Source: Planctomycetota bacterium
GTDB taxonomy: Bacteria > Planctomycetota > UBA8108 > UBA1146
Direction: 5' to 3'
Length of the DNA stretch: 60,942 nt
Assembly: GCA_018694835.1 (NCBI GenBank)
Contig: JABHOG010000133.1
Coordinates: 1 to 60,942, forward strand
Position 1 is the first letter of the stretch. Every line of letters begins with the position of its first letter. Positions 18,701 through 25,684 of the stretch are shown here, piece by piece. Position numbers and translations under genes: made by a program. The notes under the pieces are model-generated. The model worked only from the letters and a program-made list of their open reading frames with translations. It searched no databases and was not told the origin of the DNA.

Positions 18701-18951
18701 GTTGGGATATCGTAACCGCCTGATACCAGTACCTCTGGTTGTCGAACGTTATTGGCCAGCACTGCTTCCGGGGAACTTCCCTTGAAGGAACCATGATTGG
18801 CATGTTCCAGATCTTCAGGCAAGTCACCGATGACCAGGGGACCGTAGTGAGAGGGATCAGATTGCGGGGGATCGCCCACGACCATCGAAAAGGCCACGCA
18901 GATGGCGGCCAGACTGATGAATAAATGGGAATACTGAAGTTTGTGTCTCAC
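15757..18951 (-). CDS. large exported multicopper oxidase with decapeptide repeats and acidic tail
   Basis: I choose the GTG at 18951, 6 nt behind GAGGAG; the upstream ATG at 18984 lies inside a terminator-like hairpin. About 1064 aa with a signal peptide (RHKLQYSHLF, then a hydrophobic run). All four copper motifs are present: THEHNGH, HWFHDH, HPIHIH and HCHNTQHEDHAM, so types 1, 2 and 3 copper can bind. Size and motifs resemble bacterial Mn(II)- or metal-oxidising oxidases; the substrate is not proven. Ten-residue repeats (D-x-x-G spacing) interrupt the N-terminal part at about residues 265-340, with a shorter block at 115-150. The last ~74 residues are almost only Asp and Glu. Confidence 0.88.
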   Translation of the reverse strand: MRHKLQYSHLFISLAAICVAFSMVVGDPPQSDPSHYGPLVIGDLPEDLEHANHGSFKGSSPEAVLANNVRQPEVLVSGGYDIPTGGIPSPLFDAQEFDQKLLRFEEFGAAPLEETPLFALDAAGNVIFETDGDGLLVLDGDGLPVPLPAISLPLPVAVDAQSCPDNQALVDFIAQPLNPMPTRLSNTHAQNQWKTEIESFIGRTCPEMPGEGRPPGEGWAHQRWEEFAPKHFFQSSITGARTNGGTRDALQGHDYGYGEMEDDLGNLIPALDGQGNVLYQTDEDGEPIYEMDEDGNYICETDEFGNHLYELNGLGQPVFEVDQDGLLVVDADGLPIPVPVLIPVPVLATNGSEFGPDGLYYNTTGLLGFDGQAIGTECRFHPAFPAQVESALWTFDGTFPPKLLKARYGEPVVMRLHNALPIDPAANHGFGLHTISTHEHNGHNPAESDGYLNAFFFPGQFYDYRWPMVVAGHDTINTEATDPRCGSPDGNGGINMIPGDYREIMSTHWFHDHMMDYTAQNVYKGNAAMMNYYSSLDRGNEGLEDGVNIRLPSGTALDWGNRDYDINLVLADKAWDEEGQLWFNPFNFDGFMGDRILTNWQYKPYLDVRARKYRFRILNGSVSRYMKIALVNQDGTPVPFHMIANDGNIMEHAVAFDGTLGTEVGVLPTQSIAERYDIIVDFSNFAEGDVLYFVNLLEHKGGRRPEKAIPLEDVISGAYQAIDDGDQWKDGDPCVGKFLEFRVTSYEGEDLSMNPQDYVVGGKKMIPLRQPTQEEIDNAIHRTFTFGRSSGTDGAPWTVKTDGGAGLTADPRRLSAAPSQGQLEIWHIENGGNGWSHPIHIHFEEGLILSRGGEAPPEWEKWARKDVYRIGRMPDSTSSVEIALRFREFAGSYMEHCHNTQHEDHAMLARWDIEHPGQVLLMPTPLPTWEGVEYVDTVALPTFRTGDGFGPQVLGFSGVGSENLGSGGGGDISGHGPGVGVGGEPGAGNSDDDEDDDDDEDDEDDEEDEEDEEDEEDEEDEEDEEDEEDDEDDDDDDDDDDDDDDDEDDDDDGDDDEDEEDDDN
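15865..15936 (-). repeat. 9-bp minisatellite, eight copies, coding Glu-Glu-Asp
   Basis: The plus-strand unit GTCTTCTTC is repeated eight times without change. On the minus strand it encodes EED units within the oxidase's acidic tail. Flanking GTC/ATC triplets extend the low-complexity zone to about 15765-15980. Being in multiples of 9 bp, copy-number change would alter tail length but not frame. Confidence 0.9.
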
Positions 18952-18965
18952 CGTTCGCTCCTCAG

Positions 18966-18998
18966 AAAAAAAATGGGACTGCATACAGGCAGTCCCAT
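18966..18998 (-). terminator. leader terminator (possible attenuator) of the multicopper oxidase operon
   Basis: A perfect 10-bp stem (ATGGGACTGC/GCAGTCCCAT) with a 6-nt loop is followed on the minus strand by eight T's (plus A's 18966-18973). The T run ends only 2 nt before the ribosome site GAGGAG (18958-18963) of the oxidase gene. No - strand gene lies close upstream that would need it, so it probably controls read-through into this operon. A related GGACTGCC motif occurs about 80 nt upstream in the leader. Confidence 0.7.
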
Positions 18999-19630
18999 AA
19001 ATAGTTGCGTTCCGTCAATTCGAATCCAGATAAGGGCCCGAAGGCCAACAAGTTCAATTGAGCATCAGGCAGTCCTGCCCCCCCCTAATGGAAGTGCAGC
19101 ATAGACATGGTTCTTACTCTTGTCTACTTTTGTATTATTACTATATAGCACTACATTGGTCACTTATTCATGTAATCAACGACTAACAGTAAAGTTCGAA
19201 CTTGTTCGGCATCGTGTTATTTGTCCAAATACTGCATGAATATTGGATCTATCTGGATTTCAAGAGAGATGTCTTTCCTGTCTCAACTTCATTTCATGAC
19301 ACCCAAAAAAAATCTAACTTCACTGCAAAACACAGTCAGCCCCCCCACTTCCAGGAATACAAACGACCACAATTTGTATACAAACTCACTCGTTTTGCGC
19401 CTCGAATCTCATTCCAGGCTGGCATCCATGTGGCTGCTTCACCGATCTGGATCTTTGCAGGAGCAGGAAACTGAGGATCCGGGCAAGTGGCTCCGAGAGC
19501 GGACTCTGCAAATCGGAACGAGGGAGGGGAGGGGCCAGTTTCAACGCCTGTCCCCGAGCAGAACTGGAATCCTGGCCCGCGACCGCTGCTCGGGTCCAGA
19601 CCCCGAGAAAGATCCTGTTGCCGCGAATCC
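18999..19630. other. 632-bp non-coding stretch upstream of the oxidase operon
   Basis: No convincing gene on either strand. The part next to the oxidase (19000-19200) should hold its promoter and leader: an AT-rich block at about 19110-19180, a C8 tract at 19078-19085 and a GGCC-TTCG-GGCC mini-hairpin near 19035-19050. The rest (19200-19630) has only short, unconvincing frames. Confidence 0.5.
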
Positions 19631-20095
19631 CTACTGGCCCGATCTTCTTTCGTTGAAGGTCAGCAACGTGAACAGGAATAGTTGCAACGCAGTGGGAATC
19701 TCATCGGAGATCCCGATGGTCTTCTTGCGGCTGTACCAGTGGACCGGCTCGATGAGGCCCTGCTGCTGCCCATCGAGAAACACGCCGCAGCGACGCGGAG
19801 TCATGATGGAGAGCGGTTTCAGTTGCACTCTTCTTCCGGAGAACTCCATCTCGATGGTCCTGCGAAATAAACTCACCTGTTTTGCACGAGCAATCACTTC
19901 CCCGTGTTACTCGAGGCTGAAGCTCTTCTTGAATGTGCCATCCCGACGGATGTGGTAGTTGTCTCCATCCACCTCGAGTTCGCAATGGTCGCTAAAGTAG
20001 GCAAGATCCAGTTCCGCCACCGACTCTTCGTCTCTGGTGACGAGATAGTAATTGGAGAACATGTTACGAGGTGACGCCACCAGAGCCGTTGACAT
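19631..20095 (-). pseudogene. tubby/LURP-like small protein interrupted by an in-frame TAA
   Basis: The ATG at 20095 lies 2 nt past the thioesterase stop. The frame reads MSTALVASPRNMFSNYYLV and on to KKSFSLE, then TAA at 19907-19909, and resumes in the same frame with HGEVIARAKQVSLFRRTIEM to a stop at 19631. Both halves look like one ~154-aa beta-rich protein with the alternating charged/hydrophobic pattern of tubby-like (LURP-one) folds; that family call is tentative. A CAA-to-TAA change would explain the break. It is the last gene of the run starting with the RimK-like ligase. Confidence 0.65.
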
Positions 20096-20097
20096 CG

Positions 20098-20574
20098 CTA
20101 ATCCCTGCGACACTCTCGCCGGTGGGCCACCCTTTTCTCGGCTTCCTCGAAACGACGCTTCTCGTCAGCGGTGCCTGGGATCAGTGAAGGCACTTTCGCC
20201 GGTTTCTTGCGCTCGTCGAGACCGACGAAGGTCAGATAGGCACTCGATGTGTGGATGATATCTCCGGTGAGAGGGTTCTCCCCCTCGACCCGTACACCGA
20301 TCTCCATCGATGTTCGACCGGTGTGATTGACCATCGCCTTGAGAATCATGAAGTGGCCGCCGGGGATCGGCGCCAGAAACTCGACGTTGTCCATTGCAGC
20401 GGTCACCACCGGTCTCCGACAGTGACGCATCGCGACCATCGCACAGGCCAGATCCATCAGGTGCAACACCTTGCCACCAAGCACATTGCCATGACTGTTG
20501 GTATCGTTGGGTAATACCAGTTCACGCATCTCCACGGCACTCTCGGATGGTGTTTTCTCGGAACGATCATTCAT
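20098..20574 (-). CDS. hot-dog fold acyl-CoA thioesterase (YciA/BACH-like)
   Basis: The start is the ATG at 20574 (MNDRSEK); it overlaps the polX stop by 8 nt. About 158 aa, the normal length for a single hot-dog domain. The key segment NDTNSHGNVLGGKVLHLMDL carries the conserved Asn, Gly-Gly and Asp of this family, followed by TAAMDNVEFLAPIPGG and a Thr/Ser strand. It hydrolyses acyl-CoA to free acid and CoA in the cytoplasm. The charged C-terminal extension (EKRRFEEAEKR) is typical of the group. Co-transcribed with polX; no functional link is evident. Confidence 0.85.
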   Translation of the reverse strand: MNDRSEKTPSESAVEMRELVLPNDTNSHGNVLGGKVLHLMDLACAMVAMRHCRRPVVTAAMDNVEFLAPIPGGHFMILKAMVNHTGRTSMEIGVRVEGENPLTGDIIHTSSAYLTFVGLDERKKPAKVPSLIPGTADEKRRFEEAEKRVAHRRECRRD

Positions 20575-22348
20575 TGGTGGACTCCCCCACTCGATTTTCT
20601 GGCGCAGCCGCCTGCTCACGATGAACCGACAGTCGCTGGATATACAGGTCAAGGTCCCAGGTATTGGTCACTTGCTGGCAAGAGAGACCCATCTTCCGGG
20701 CGATGCCCACGCCATGCTCGATATCATCGAGTCCTGCGATGGAGTGCGCATCGGGATGGATCCCGATGTCGATGCCCAGTTCCTGGATGGTGCGGCCCCA
20801 GCGCCAATCGACATCGAGGCGACGCGGATTGGCATTCAACTCGACGATCACCCCTTCTTCGGCCGCCACCTTCAGCAGGTGAACCATGTCCAGTTCGTAG
20901 CCGTCGCGCTGCAGCAACAGCCGACCGGTCGGATGTCCCCAGACGGTCGTGTAGCGATTGCGAAGCGCACGCTCGATGCGATCTGTTTGCTGCTGTCGTG
21001 CCAGGGAGAAGCTGGAGTGGACGCTGGCGACCACGTAATCGAGTTCCTCCAGGATTTCATCGGGATAGTCGAGCGAGCCATCGGTGAGGATGTCGCTCTC
21101 GATACCGTGAAGGATGGTCAGTTCAGGAAACTCCAGGCGCAGTTGATCGATCTCTAGACGCTGCTGACGCAACTGATCGATGGTGAGTCCTCCGGCGTAG
21201 GCGGCGGTCCGTGAATGATCTGCGGTTCCGTAGTACTTCCAGCCTCGCTCGGCGGCAGATTGAACCATCTCCCGCAGCGTCGCCTTGCCATCGGACCAGG
21301 TCGAATGGCAGTGCAGGGTGCCCTGGATCTGTTCAAACTCGACCAGGTCGGGCCACTCTTCCCCGTCGCTGAAGAGTTGTTCTGCTCGTTCGATCTCACC
21401 CAGATCTTCTCGCTGCTCCGGTGGGATCGAGGCCAGTTCAAGATGCTCATAGATCGACTCTTCATCTGCGGTTTCCAGCGGCTGATCCGCAGCGTCCCAG
21501 AGGCCGTATTCGTTCAACTTCCAGCCGCGATCTCGTGCTCGTTGGCGCAGGCTGGTGTTGTGCTCGCGGCTGCCGGTGAAGTGCTGCAAAGTCGTGGCGA
21601 ACTGTTCGGGAGTGACGACTCTCAGATCGACTCCGATCCCCTCCTCCGACTGCACCCTGCTCTTGGTCTCCCCTTCCGACTCCACCTCCCGGATTCCCTC
21701 GGTCGCCAGGAACGCTTGCCGGACCGAGAGCGAATCCTCGGTCGAGGCGACGAGGTCGATGTCTCCCACCGTCTCACGACTTCGTCTCAAGGAGCCCGCC
21801 AGTTCGACCTGATCGACCGCAGGACATCTTTGCAAGGACTGGAGGAAGCGTGTCGCCACCAGTCCACTGACCGACAGCAGGCTTCGACCGGCAAAGCGTC
21901 GCAGGTTCTTGATTCCCTTGAGGATGACATTTTCGGTTCGTTCGGCGAACCCGGCCAACTCGCGAATCTGTTGCTGGAAGCAAGCGGCTTCCAGTTCCGC
22001 GATGGTCAGGATTCCAAGCTCTTGATGAATCGCGCGCACTTTTTTGGGGCCAAGACCGGGGATTCGCAGTAACTCGAGTAGTGACTCCGGCACCAGTGCG
22101 CGGATCTCAGCCTCCTCCTCGCTGACTCCGGAAGTCGCGAGATCGCGGATGATCGATGAGAGCCCCTTGCCGATTCCACGGATCGATGTGACTTGATCCT
22201 CCTCGACCAGTTGATCCAGGTCCCCCTGCCAGTTCTCGAGCGCACGAGAGCCCTGTTGAAAGGCTCGAACTCGAAAGGGGCTGGCCCCGGAAATCTCGAG
22301 GATCTCGCCACACTCGGCGAGCAGTTGAGTGATCTCAGACTTGTTCAC
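20567..22348 (-). CDS. polX: family X DNA polymerase with PHP nuclease domain
   Basis: The start is the GTG at 22348 behind GGGGAG, overlapping the previous stop by 14 nt. About 593 aa, the size of bacterial PolX. Helix-hairpin-helix motifs (about residues 60-135) include IPGLGPKKVRAIHQEL. The catalytic palm has AGSLRRSRETVGDIDLV with the two metal-binding Asp and a third in GVDLRVV. The C-terminal PHP domain starts at LHCHSTWSDGKATL and contains TADHS, VHSSF and HPTGR metal-ligand segments. The enzyme fills short gaps in base-excision repair and has a 3'-5' exonuclease/phosphatase-type PHP centre. Confidence 0.93.
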   Translation of the reverse strand: MNKSEITQLLAECGEILEISGASPFRVRAFQQGSRALENWQGDLDQLVEEDQVTSIRGIGKGLSSIIRDLATSGVSEEEAEIRALVPESLLELLRIPGLGPKKVRAIHQELGILTIAELEAACFQQQIRELAGFAERTENVILKGIKNLRRFAGRSLLSVSGLVATRFLQSLQRCPAVDQVELAGSLRRSRETVGDIDLVASTEDSLSVRQAFLATEGIREVESEGETKSRVQSEEGIGVDLRVVTPEQFATTLQHFTGSREHNTSLRQRARDRGWKLNEYGLWDAADQPLETADEESIYEHLELASIPPEQREDLGEIERAEQLFSDGEEWPDLVEFEQIQGTLHCHSTWSDGKATLREMVQSAAERGWKYYGTADHSRTAAYAGGLTIDQLRQQRLEIDQLRLEFPELTILHGIESDILTDGSLDYPDEILEELDYVVASVHSSFSLARQQQTDRIERALRNRYTTVWGHPTGRLLLQRDGYELDMVHLLKVAAEEGVIVELNANPRRLDVDWRWGRTIQELGIDIGIHPDAHSIAGLDDIEHGVGIARKMGLSCQQVTNTWDLDLYIQRLSVHREQAAAPENRVGESTNE

Positions 22349-23243
22349 GACTTCTCCCCTCTGTATCCACCGTGGAATCCTCAACCGTCCTCTCCAGCGC
22401 ATCGATCCAATGGCTGGCGACATCGACCCCGGTGGTGCGGGCGATCCCCTGCAGTCCAGGAGACCCGTTCACTTCCAGCACCAGGTATTGCCCATCCTCT
22501 TCGATTAGATCGACACCCGCACAGCGAAGCCCCATGTGATGAGACGCTTCCAGTGCCAGCGACTTCATGTCATTGGAGGGTTCGATGCCGATGGCACTTC
22601 CACCGCGATGAAGGTTCGATCGAAAATCACCTGCTGGAGCGGTCCGCTGCATCGCGGCCACCACCTGGCCATCGATGACCAGGATTCTCGTATCCTGACC
22701 ACCGCACTCGATGTACTGCTGGACGATGAACTCGCGCGATTGAAACAACACGCTCTCCATCATCGATACTGCGGTGGATGCCCTCTCCGCAAGAATCACG
22801 CCACGCCCCTGTGACCCGGACAACGGCTTGATCACCACTGGAGCTCCGCCCACTCGCTCGATGGCAGCCTCCAGTTGATCGAGATCGCGCACCAGTTCCG
22901 ACTGCGGAACCGGAAGCCCCGCGGCAGACAATTTTTGAAGGGTGGTCATCTTGTCCTGCGCCGCCAGCAGCGATTCGACGCCATCGAGAAGCGCCACTCG
23001 TTGATGCTCGAGAGCTCGCCCAGCGGCCTCGACCAGTCCCGGAAACCGTGCGCCGAGTCGGATGATCACCGCATCGAGGTGGCCCACTTCCAGTCCATCG
23101 TGAAGTAGGGTCGGCTGAGTGGTACGGACCGCCAATCGGAGCAGTTCCAGATCGACCCATTGATGACCGCGGGATGTCGCTTCCGCCGCCAGTAACTGGC
23201 ACGACTCAAGTCCTGGATCTGAGGTGATGATGGCGAAACGCAT
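22335..23243 (-). CDS. RimK-like ATP-grasp ligase
   Basis: About 302 aa. The N-terminal pre-ATP-grasp domain (MRFAIITSDPGLES, DAVIIRLGARFP) is followed by the ATP-grasp fold. Nucleotide and metal contacts are visible in VVIKPLSGSQGRGV (Lys and Gly-rich loop), FIVQQYIECGGQDTRILVI, HRGGSA, GVDLIEEDG and VLEVNGSPGLQGI. Length and motifs fit RimK-type amino-acid ligases that add glutamate to ribosomal protein S6 or to other acceptors (coenzyme F420, peptides). The substrate cannot be told from sequence alone. First gene of the run leading to polX. Confidence 0.85.
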   Translation of the reverse strand: MRFAIITSDPGLESCQLLAAEATSRGHQWVDLELLRLAVRTTQPTLLHDGLEVGHLDAVIIRLGARFPGLVEAAGRALEHQRVALLDGVESLLAAQDKMTTLQKLSAAGLPVPQSELVRDLDQLEAAIERVGGAPVVIKPLSGSQGRGVILAERASTAVSMMESVLFQSREFIVQQYIECGGQDTRILVIDGQVVAAMQRTAPAGDFRSNLHRGGSAIGIEPSNDMKSLALEASHHMGLRCAGVDLIEEDGQYLVLEVNGSPGLQGIARTTGVDVASHWIDALERTVEDSTVDTEGRSREQV

Positions 23244-23342
23244 CGGATGGGCCTCCCGGTCCTGGGTCTGACTAACAGGGAGATGGGATCCCCCCCGGGA
23301 CCCGGAAGCAAGAAGCGTTGAAGAGATTTCACCGGTGCAGGC

Positions 23343-23927
23343 TCATTTCTCCTGCGGGTAGGCGCCTTCCAGGATTGAATCGAACTCACTGGTGGCCTCG
23401 CGGCGCTGCCCCGTTTCTGCATTGTAGATGTGAAACTCTTTCACCATGCAGCCATAAGCGTGGAGTGTGATCGCCATCTCATCGCCGGAGCAATTGTCCA
23501 TCCGGTGCAAATCCATCGCTGGCGGATAGACGGTCCCGACCGATCCGGCAGTTCCGATGAAGGTCTCGACCGGCACCAGGCAATGCTGGCCTTCCTGCTC
23601 ATCCGGTGCGTAATTGGTGAATCGCATCCGGCCTCGCAGGACCCCGAGAACACCCCAGGAAGGGTGATCATGAATCGGCGTCCCCTGCCCCGGTTTCCAC
23701 ACCAGGCACAACATCGAAAAGCGATCCTGCGGATCAGCGTGGAGTAGATGGCGAGAATACCGCTGGGTCCCCGGTTCGAACTGGCTGAGGAAATCATCGG
23801 AGACTCCGGCGGAGAATCTCTCGACCAGTCGTACCAGTTCGTTGAGTCGAGTCCGCTCCCGCTGCTCGGTGGCGATGGTCGAATCCATCTCCTCGATCAG
23901 TTGCTCGATGGTCGCGATCGGTTCCAC
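23343..23927 (-). CDS. cysteine dioxygenase (type I thiol dioxygenase)
   Basis: About 194 aa in one cupin domain. The three iron ligands are H86 and H88 (TPIHDHPSWG) and H141 (DLHRMDN), nearly the numbering of the mammalian enzyme; the catalytic tyrosine matches Y158. The cysteine that forms the Cys-Tyr cross-link in animals (position 93) is absent, as is usual in bacteria. It oxidises cysteine to cysteine sulfinate with O2. It is read alone, facing away from the thioesterase-queE operon. Confidence 0.9.
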   Translation of the reverse strand: MEPIATIEQLIEEMDSTIATEQRERTRLNELVRLVERFSAGVSDDFLSQFEPGTQRYSRHLLHADPQDRFSMLCLVWKPGQGTPIHDHPSWGVLGVLRGRMRFTNYAPDEQEGQHCLVPVETFIGTAGSVGTVYPPAMDLHRMDNCSGDEMAITLHAYGCMVKEFHIYNAETGQRREATSEFDSILEGAYPQEK

Positions 23928-24226
23928 GGGCCCCCCGGATCTTCAATGTGGGTGAGAAATGACGCAATACGGCAGCGAACCTCGATCTCAGAGCATCGAC
24001 CTCAGGGCCGTAAGGTACCCCTCCTCGGGCCAAGTCGATTGGGTTCCAAGGCCTCTGCAGCCTCGATCTTACCGATGAGGGGAGTTCCCGGCAATACGAT
24101 CGATCTCCGCAAACCCCTGAACAGAGGATTGTCGGAGGTTTTCCTCGTGGATCCTGTCCCTTGAGACAGGCTTGGCCTTATCCTGTCCCTCGGACCGGGG
24201 ATCGTCCCCGGCGGAAACGAGGATTC
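23928..24226. promoter_or_regulatory. divergent promoter region with two hairpins before the queE operon
   Basis: This 299-bp interval separates divergent genes. Near the right side it holds a 6-bp stem CCTGTC/GACAGG (24153-24170) and a 7-bp stem CCGGGGA/TCCCCGG (24195-24211). The 11-mer ATCCTGTCCCT occurs at 24151-24161 and 24180-24190. They may form a leader of the thioesterase-queE-queD-glmS operon; I do not see a clear preQ1 riboswitch consensus. Confidence 0.4.
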
Positions 24227-24655
24227 GTGCACTTCAGTGTCCAGATTCCGATCCGCTTCGGCGATGTCGATGCCGCGGGAATCGTCTACTACCCGCGGTT
24301 GCTCCACATCTGTCACCAGGCTTTCGAAGAGTGCTTCCAGCAGCGGGGGCCGCTGCCTTATCACCGCTGGACCAAGGACCAGGGTCTGGGATTTCCAACC
24401 CGGGATCTGGAAGCGGAATTCACCGCGCCGGTGATCTATTCCGATCCGGTGCAGGTCGATGTGGCCACCTCGGATGTGGGTCGCAGTTCGGTCTGTTTTC
24501 ACTTCGTCGGCCAGCAGTCTCAAGGAGATGGGGATCCAAAAGTCTGCTTCGAGGCCAGTGTCACCAAGGTGTGCTGCTCCATCGAAGGAATGACACCTGT
24601 TGAGATTCCAGCCGATATCCGCGAGTTCTTGATCTCCCTCGAGGTCAACCAATGA
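24227..24655 (+). CDS. YbgC/4-hydroxybenzoyl-CoA-type thioesterase
   Basis: The start is the GTG at 24227 after GAGGA; frames further upstream lack a site. About 142 aa, a single hot-dog domain. The catalytic pattern R-F-x-D-x-D-x-x-G-x-x-Y-Y is visible as RFGDVDAAGIVYYPRLL, followed by a helix (HICHQAFEECF). The enzyme cleaves acyl- or aryl-CoA thioesters. The stop overlaps the start of queE by 4 nt (ATGA), so it is translationally coupled with queuosine genes; the reason for this pairing is unclear. Confidence 0.87.
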   Translation: MHFSVQIPIRFGDVDAAGIVYYPRLLHICHQAFEECFQQRGPLPYHRWTKDQGLGFPTRDLEAEFTAPVIYSDPVQVDVATSDVGRSSVCFHFVGQQSQGDGDPKVCFEASVTKVCCSIEGMTPVEIPADIREFLISLEVNQ

Positions 24656-25290
24656 CGACGCTGAGAATCGTCGAGATCTATCGCTCCATCCAGGGAGAGA
24701 GCACCCGGGCAGGACTTCCTTGCACCTTTGTTCGGCTGGCCGGCTGCCCGCTGCGCTGCCGCTGGTGCGACACCGTCTACTCCTTCAAGGGTGGCGATGA
24801 ACTCGGTTTCGATTCGATCTTTCAGCAGATCGATGACTACGGGATTGGCCTCATCGAGGTGACTGGAGGTGAGCCGCTCGCGCAGCCCAAGACTCCCGAG
24901 TTACTGCAGGCCCTCTGTGATCGTTATGACGAGGTATTGCTGGAAACATCGGGGTCGTTCCCGGTGGCCGATCTCGACCCGAGAGTCGGCGTCATCATGG
25001 ATCTCAAGGCACCCGGTAGTGGCGAGGAATCGCGCAATCTGTGGTCAAACCTGGAGCATCTCAAGGATGGCGACGAGTTGAAGATCGTCATCGCCGACCG
25101 TACCGATTACCAGTGGGCCAAAGCCGTGATCGAAGAGCACTCCCCGCAGGTACCGATCCTCTTCTCACCCGTCTTCGGTGAACTGGAACCAGCCGAGTTA
25201 TCGGATTGGATCCTCTCCGATCGACTGGCGGTTCGAATGCAACTACAACAACACAAGTACATCTGGGAACCGGAGGCTCGACGAACATGA
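24652..25290 (+). CDS. queE: 7-carboxy-7-deazaguanine synthase
   Basis: About 212 aa. The radical-SAM cluster motif C32-x3-C36-x2-C39 (GCPLRCRWCDT) and the GGEPL SAM-binding motif are present. The N-terminal IYRSIQGES is typical of QueE, which turns 6-carboxytetrahydropterin into 7-carboxy-7-deazaguanine on the way to queuosine. It overlaps the next gene, which makes its substrate, by 4 nt (ATGA). Confidence 0.95.
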   Translation: MTTLRIVEIYRSIQGESTRAGLPCTFVRLAGCPLRCRWCDTVYSFKGGDELGFDSIFQQIDDYGIGLIEVTGGEPLAQPKTPELLQALCDRYDEVLLETSGSFPVADLDPRVGVIMDLKAPGSGEESRNLWSNLEHLKDGDELKIVIADRTDYQWAKAVIEEHSPQVPILFSPVFGELEPAELSDWILSDRLAVRMQLQQHKYIWEPEARRT

Positions 25291-25682
25291 ACGCCAGTCG
25301 CAACGAGATCGTCGAACTGAATCATCGATTCTCATTCGAATCTGCCCATCACCTTCCACATGTACCCGAGGATCACAAGTGCCGCAGGCTTCATGGCCAT
25401 TCCTTCCAGGTCGAAGTCTCCGTCAAAGGGCCCGTGGGAGAGCCATCCGGTTGGGTGATGGACTTCGCAGACTTGAAGGCTGCAGTTCGACCGGTGATCG
25501 ACACCCTCGACCACCGGTATCTCAACGAGATCGATGGCCTGGAGAATCCGACATCGGAACACATCGCCATCTGGATCTGGCACCAACTCATCTCTGATCT
25601 ACCCGGCTTGATCTGCATATCTGTTGATGAAACCTGTAACAATGGATGCACCTACCGAGGTGACTCGCTGGACAGGAGTTAA
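25287..25682 (+). CDS. queD: 6-carboxy-5,6,7,8-tetrahydropterin synthase
   Basis: The start is the ATG at 25287 within the ATGA overlap. About 131 aa. Zinc and active-site residues are visible in FESAHHLPHV (His), CRRLHGHSF (Cys and two His) and TLDHRYLNEI, with the PTSEHIA segment near the C-terminus. It converts dihydroneopterin triphosphate to 6-carboxytetrahydropterin. The substrate comes from GTP cyclohydrolase I, whose gene lies at 53480-54061. Confidence 0.95.
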   Translation: MNASRNEIVELNHRFSFESAHHLPHVPEDHKCRRLHGHSFQVEVSVKGPVGEPSGWVMDFADLKAAVRPVIDTLDHRYLNEIDGLENPTSEHIAIWIWHQLISDLPGLICISVDETCNNGCTYRGDSLDRS

Positions 25683-25684
25683 CC

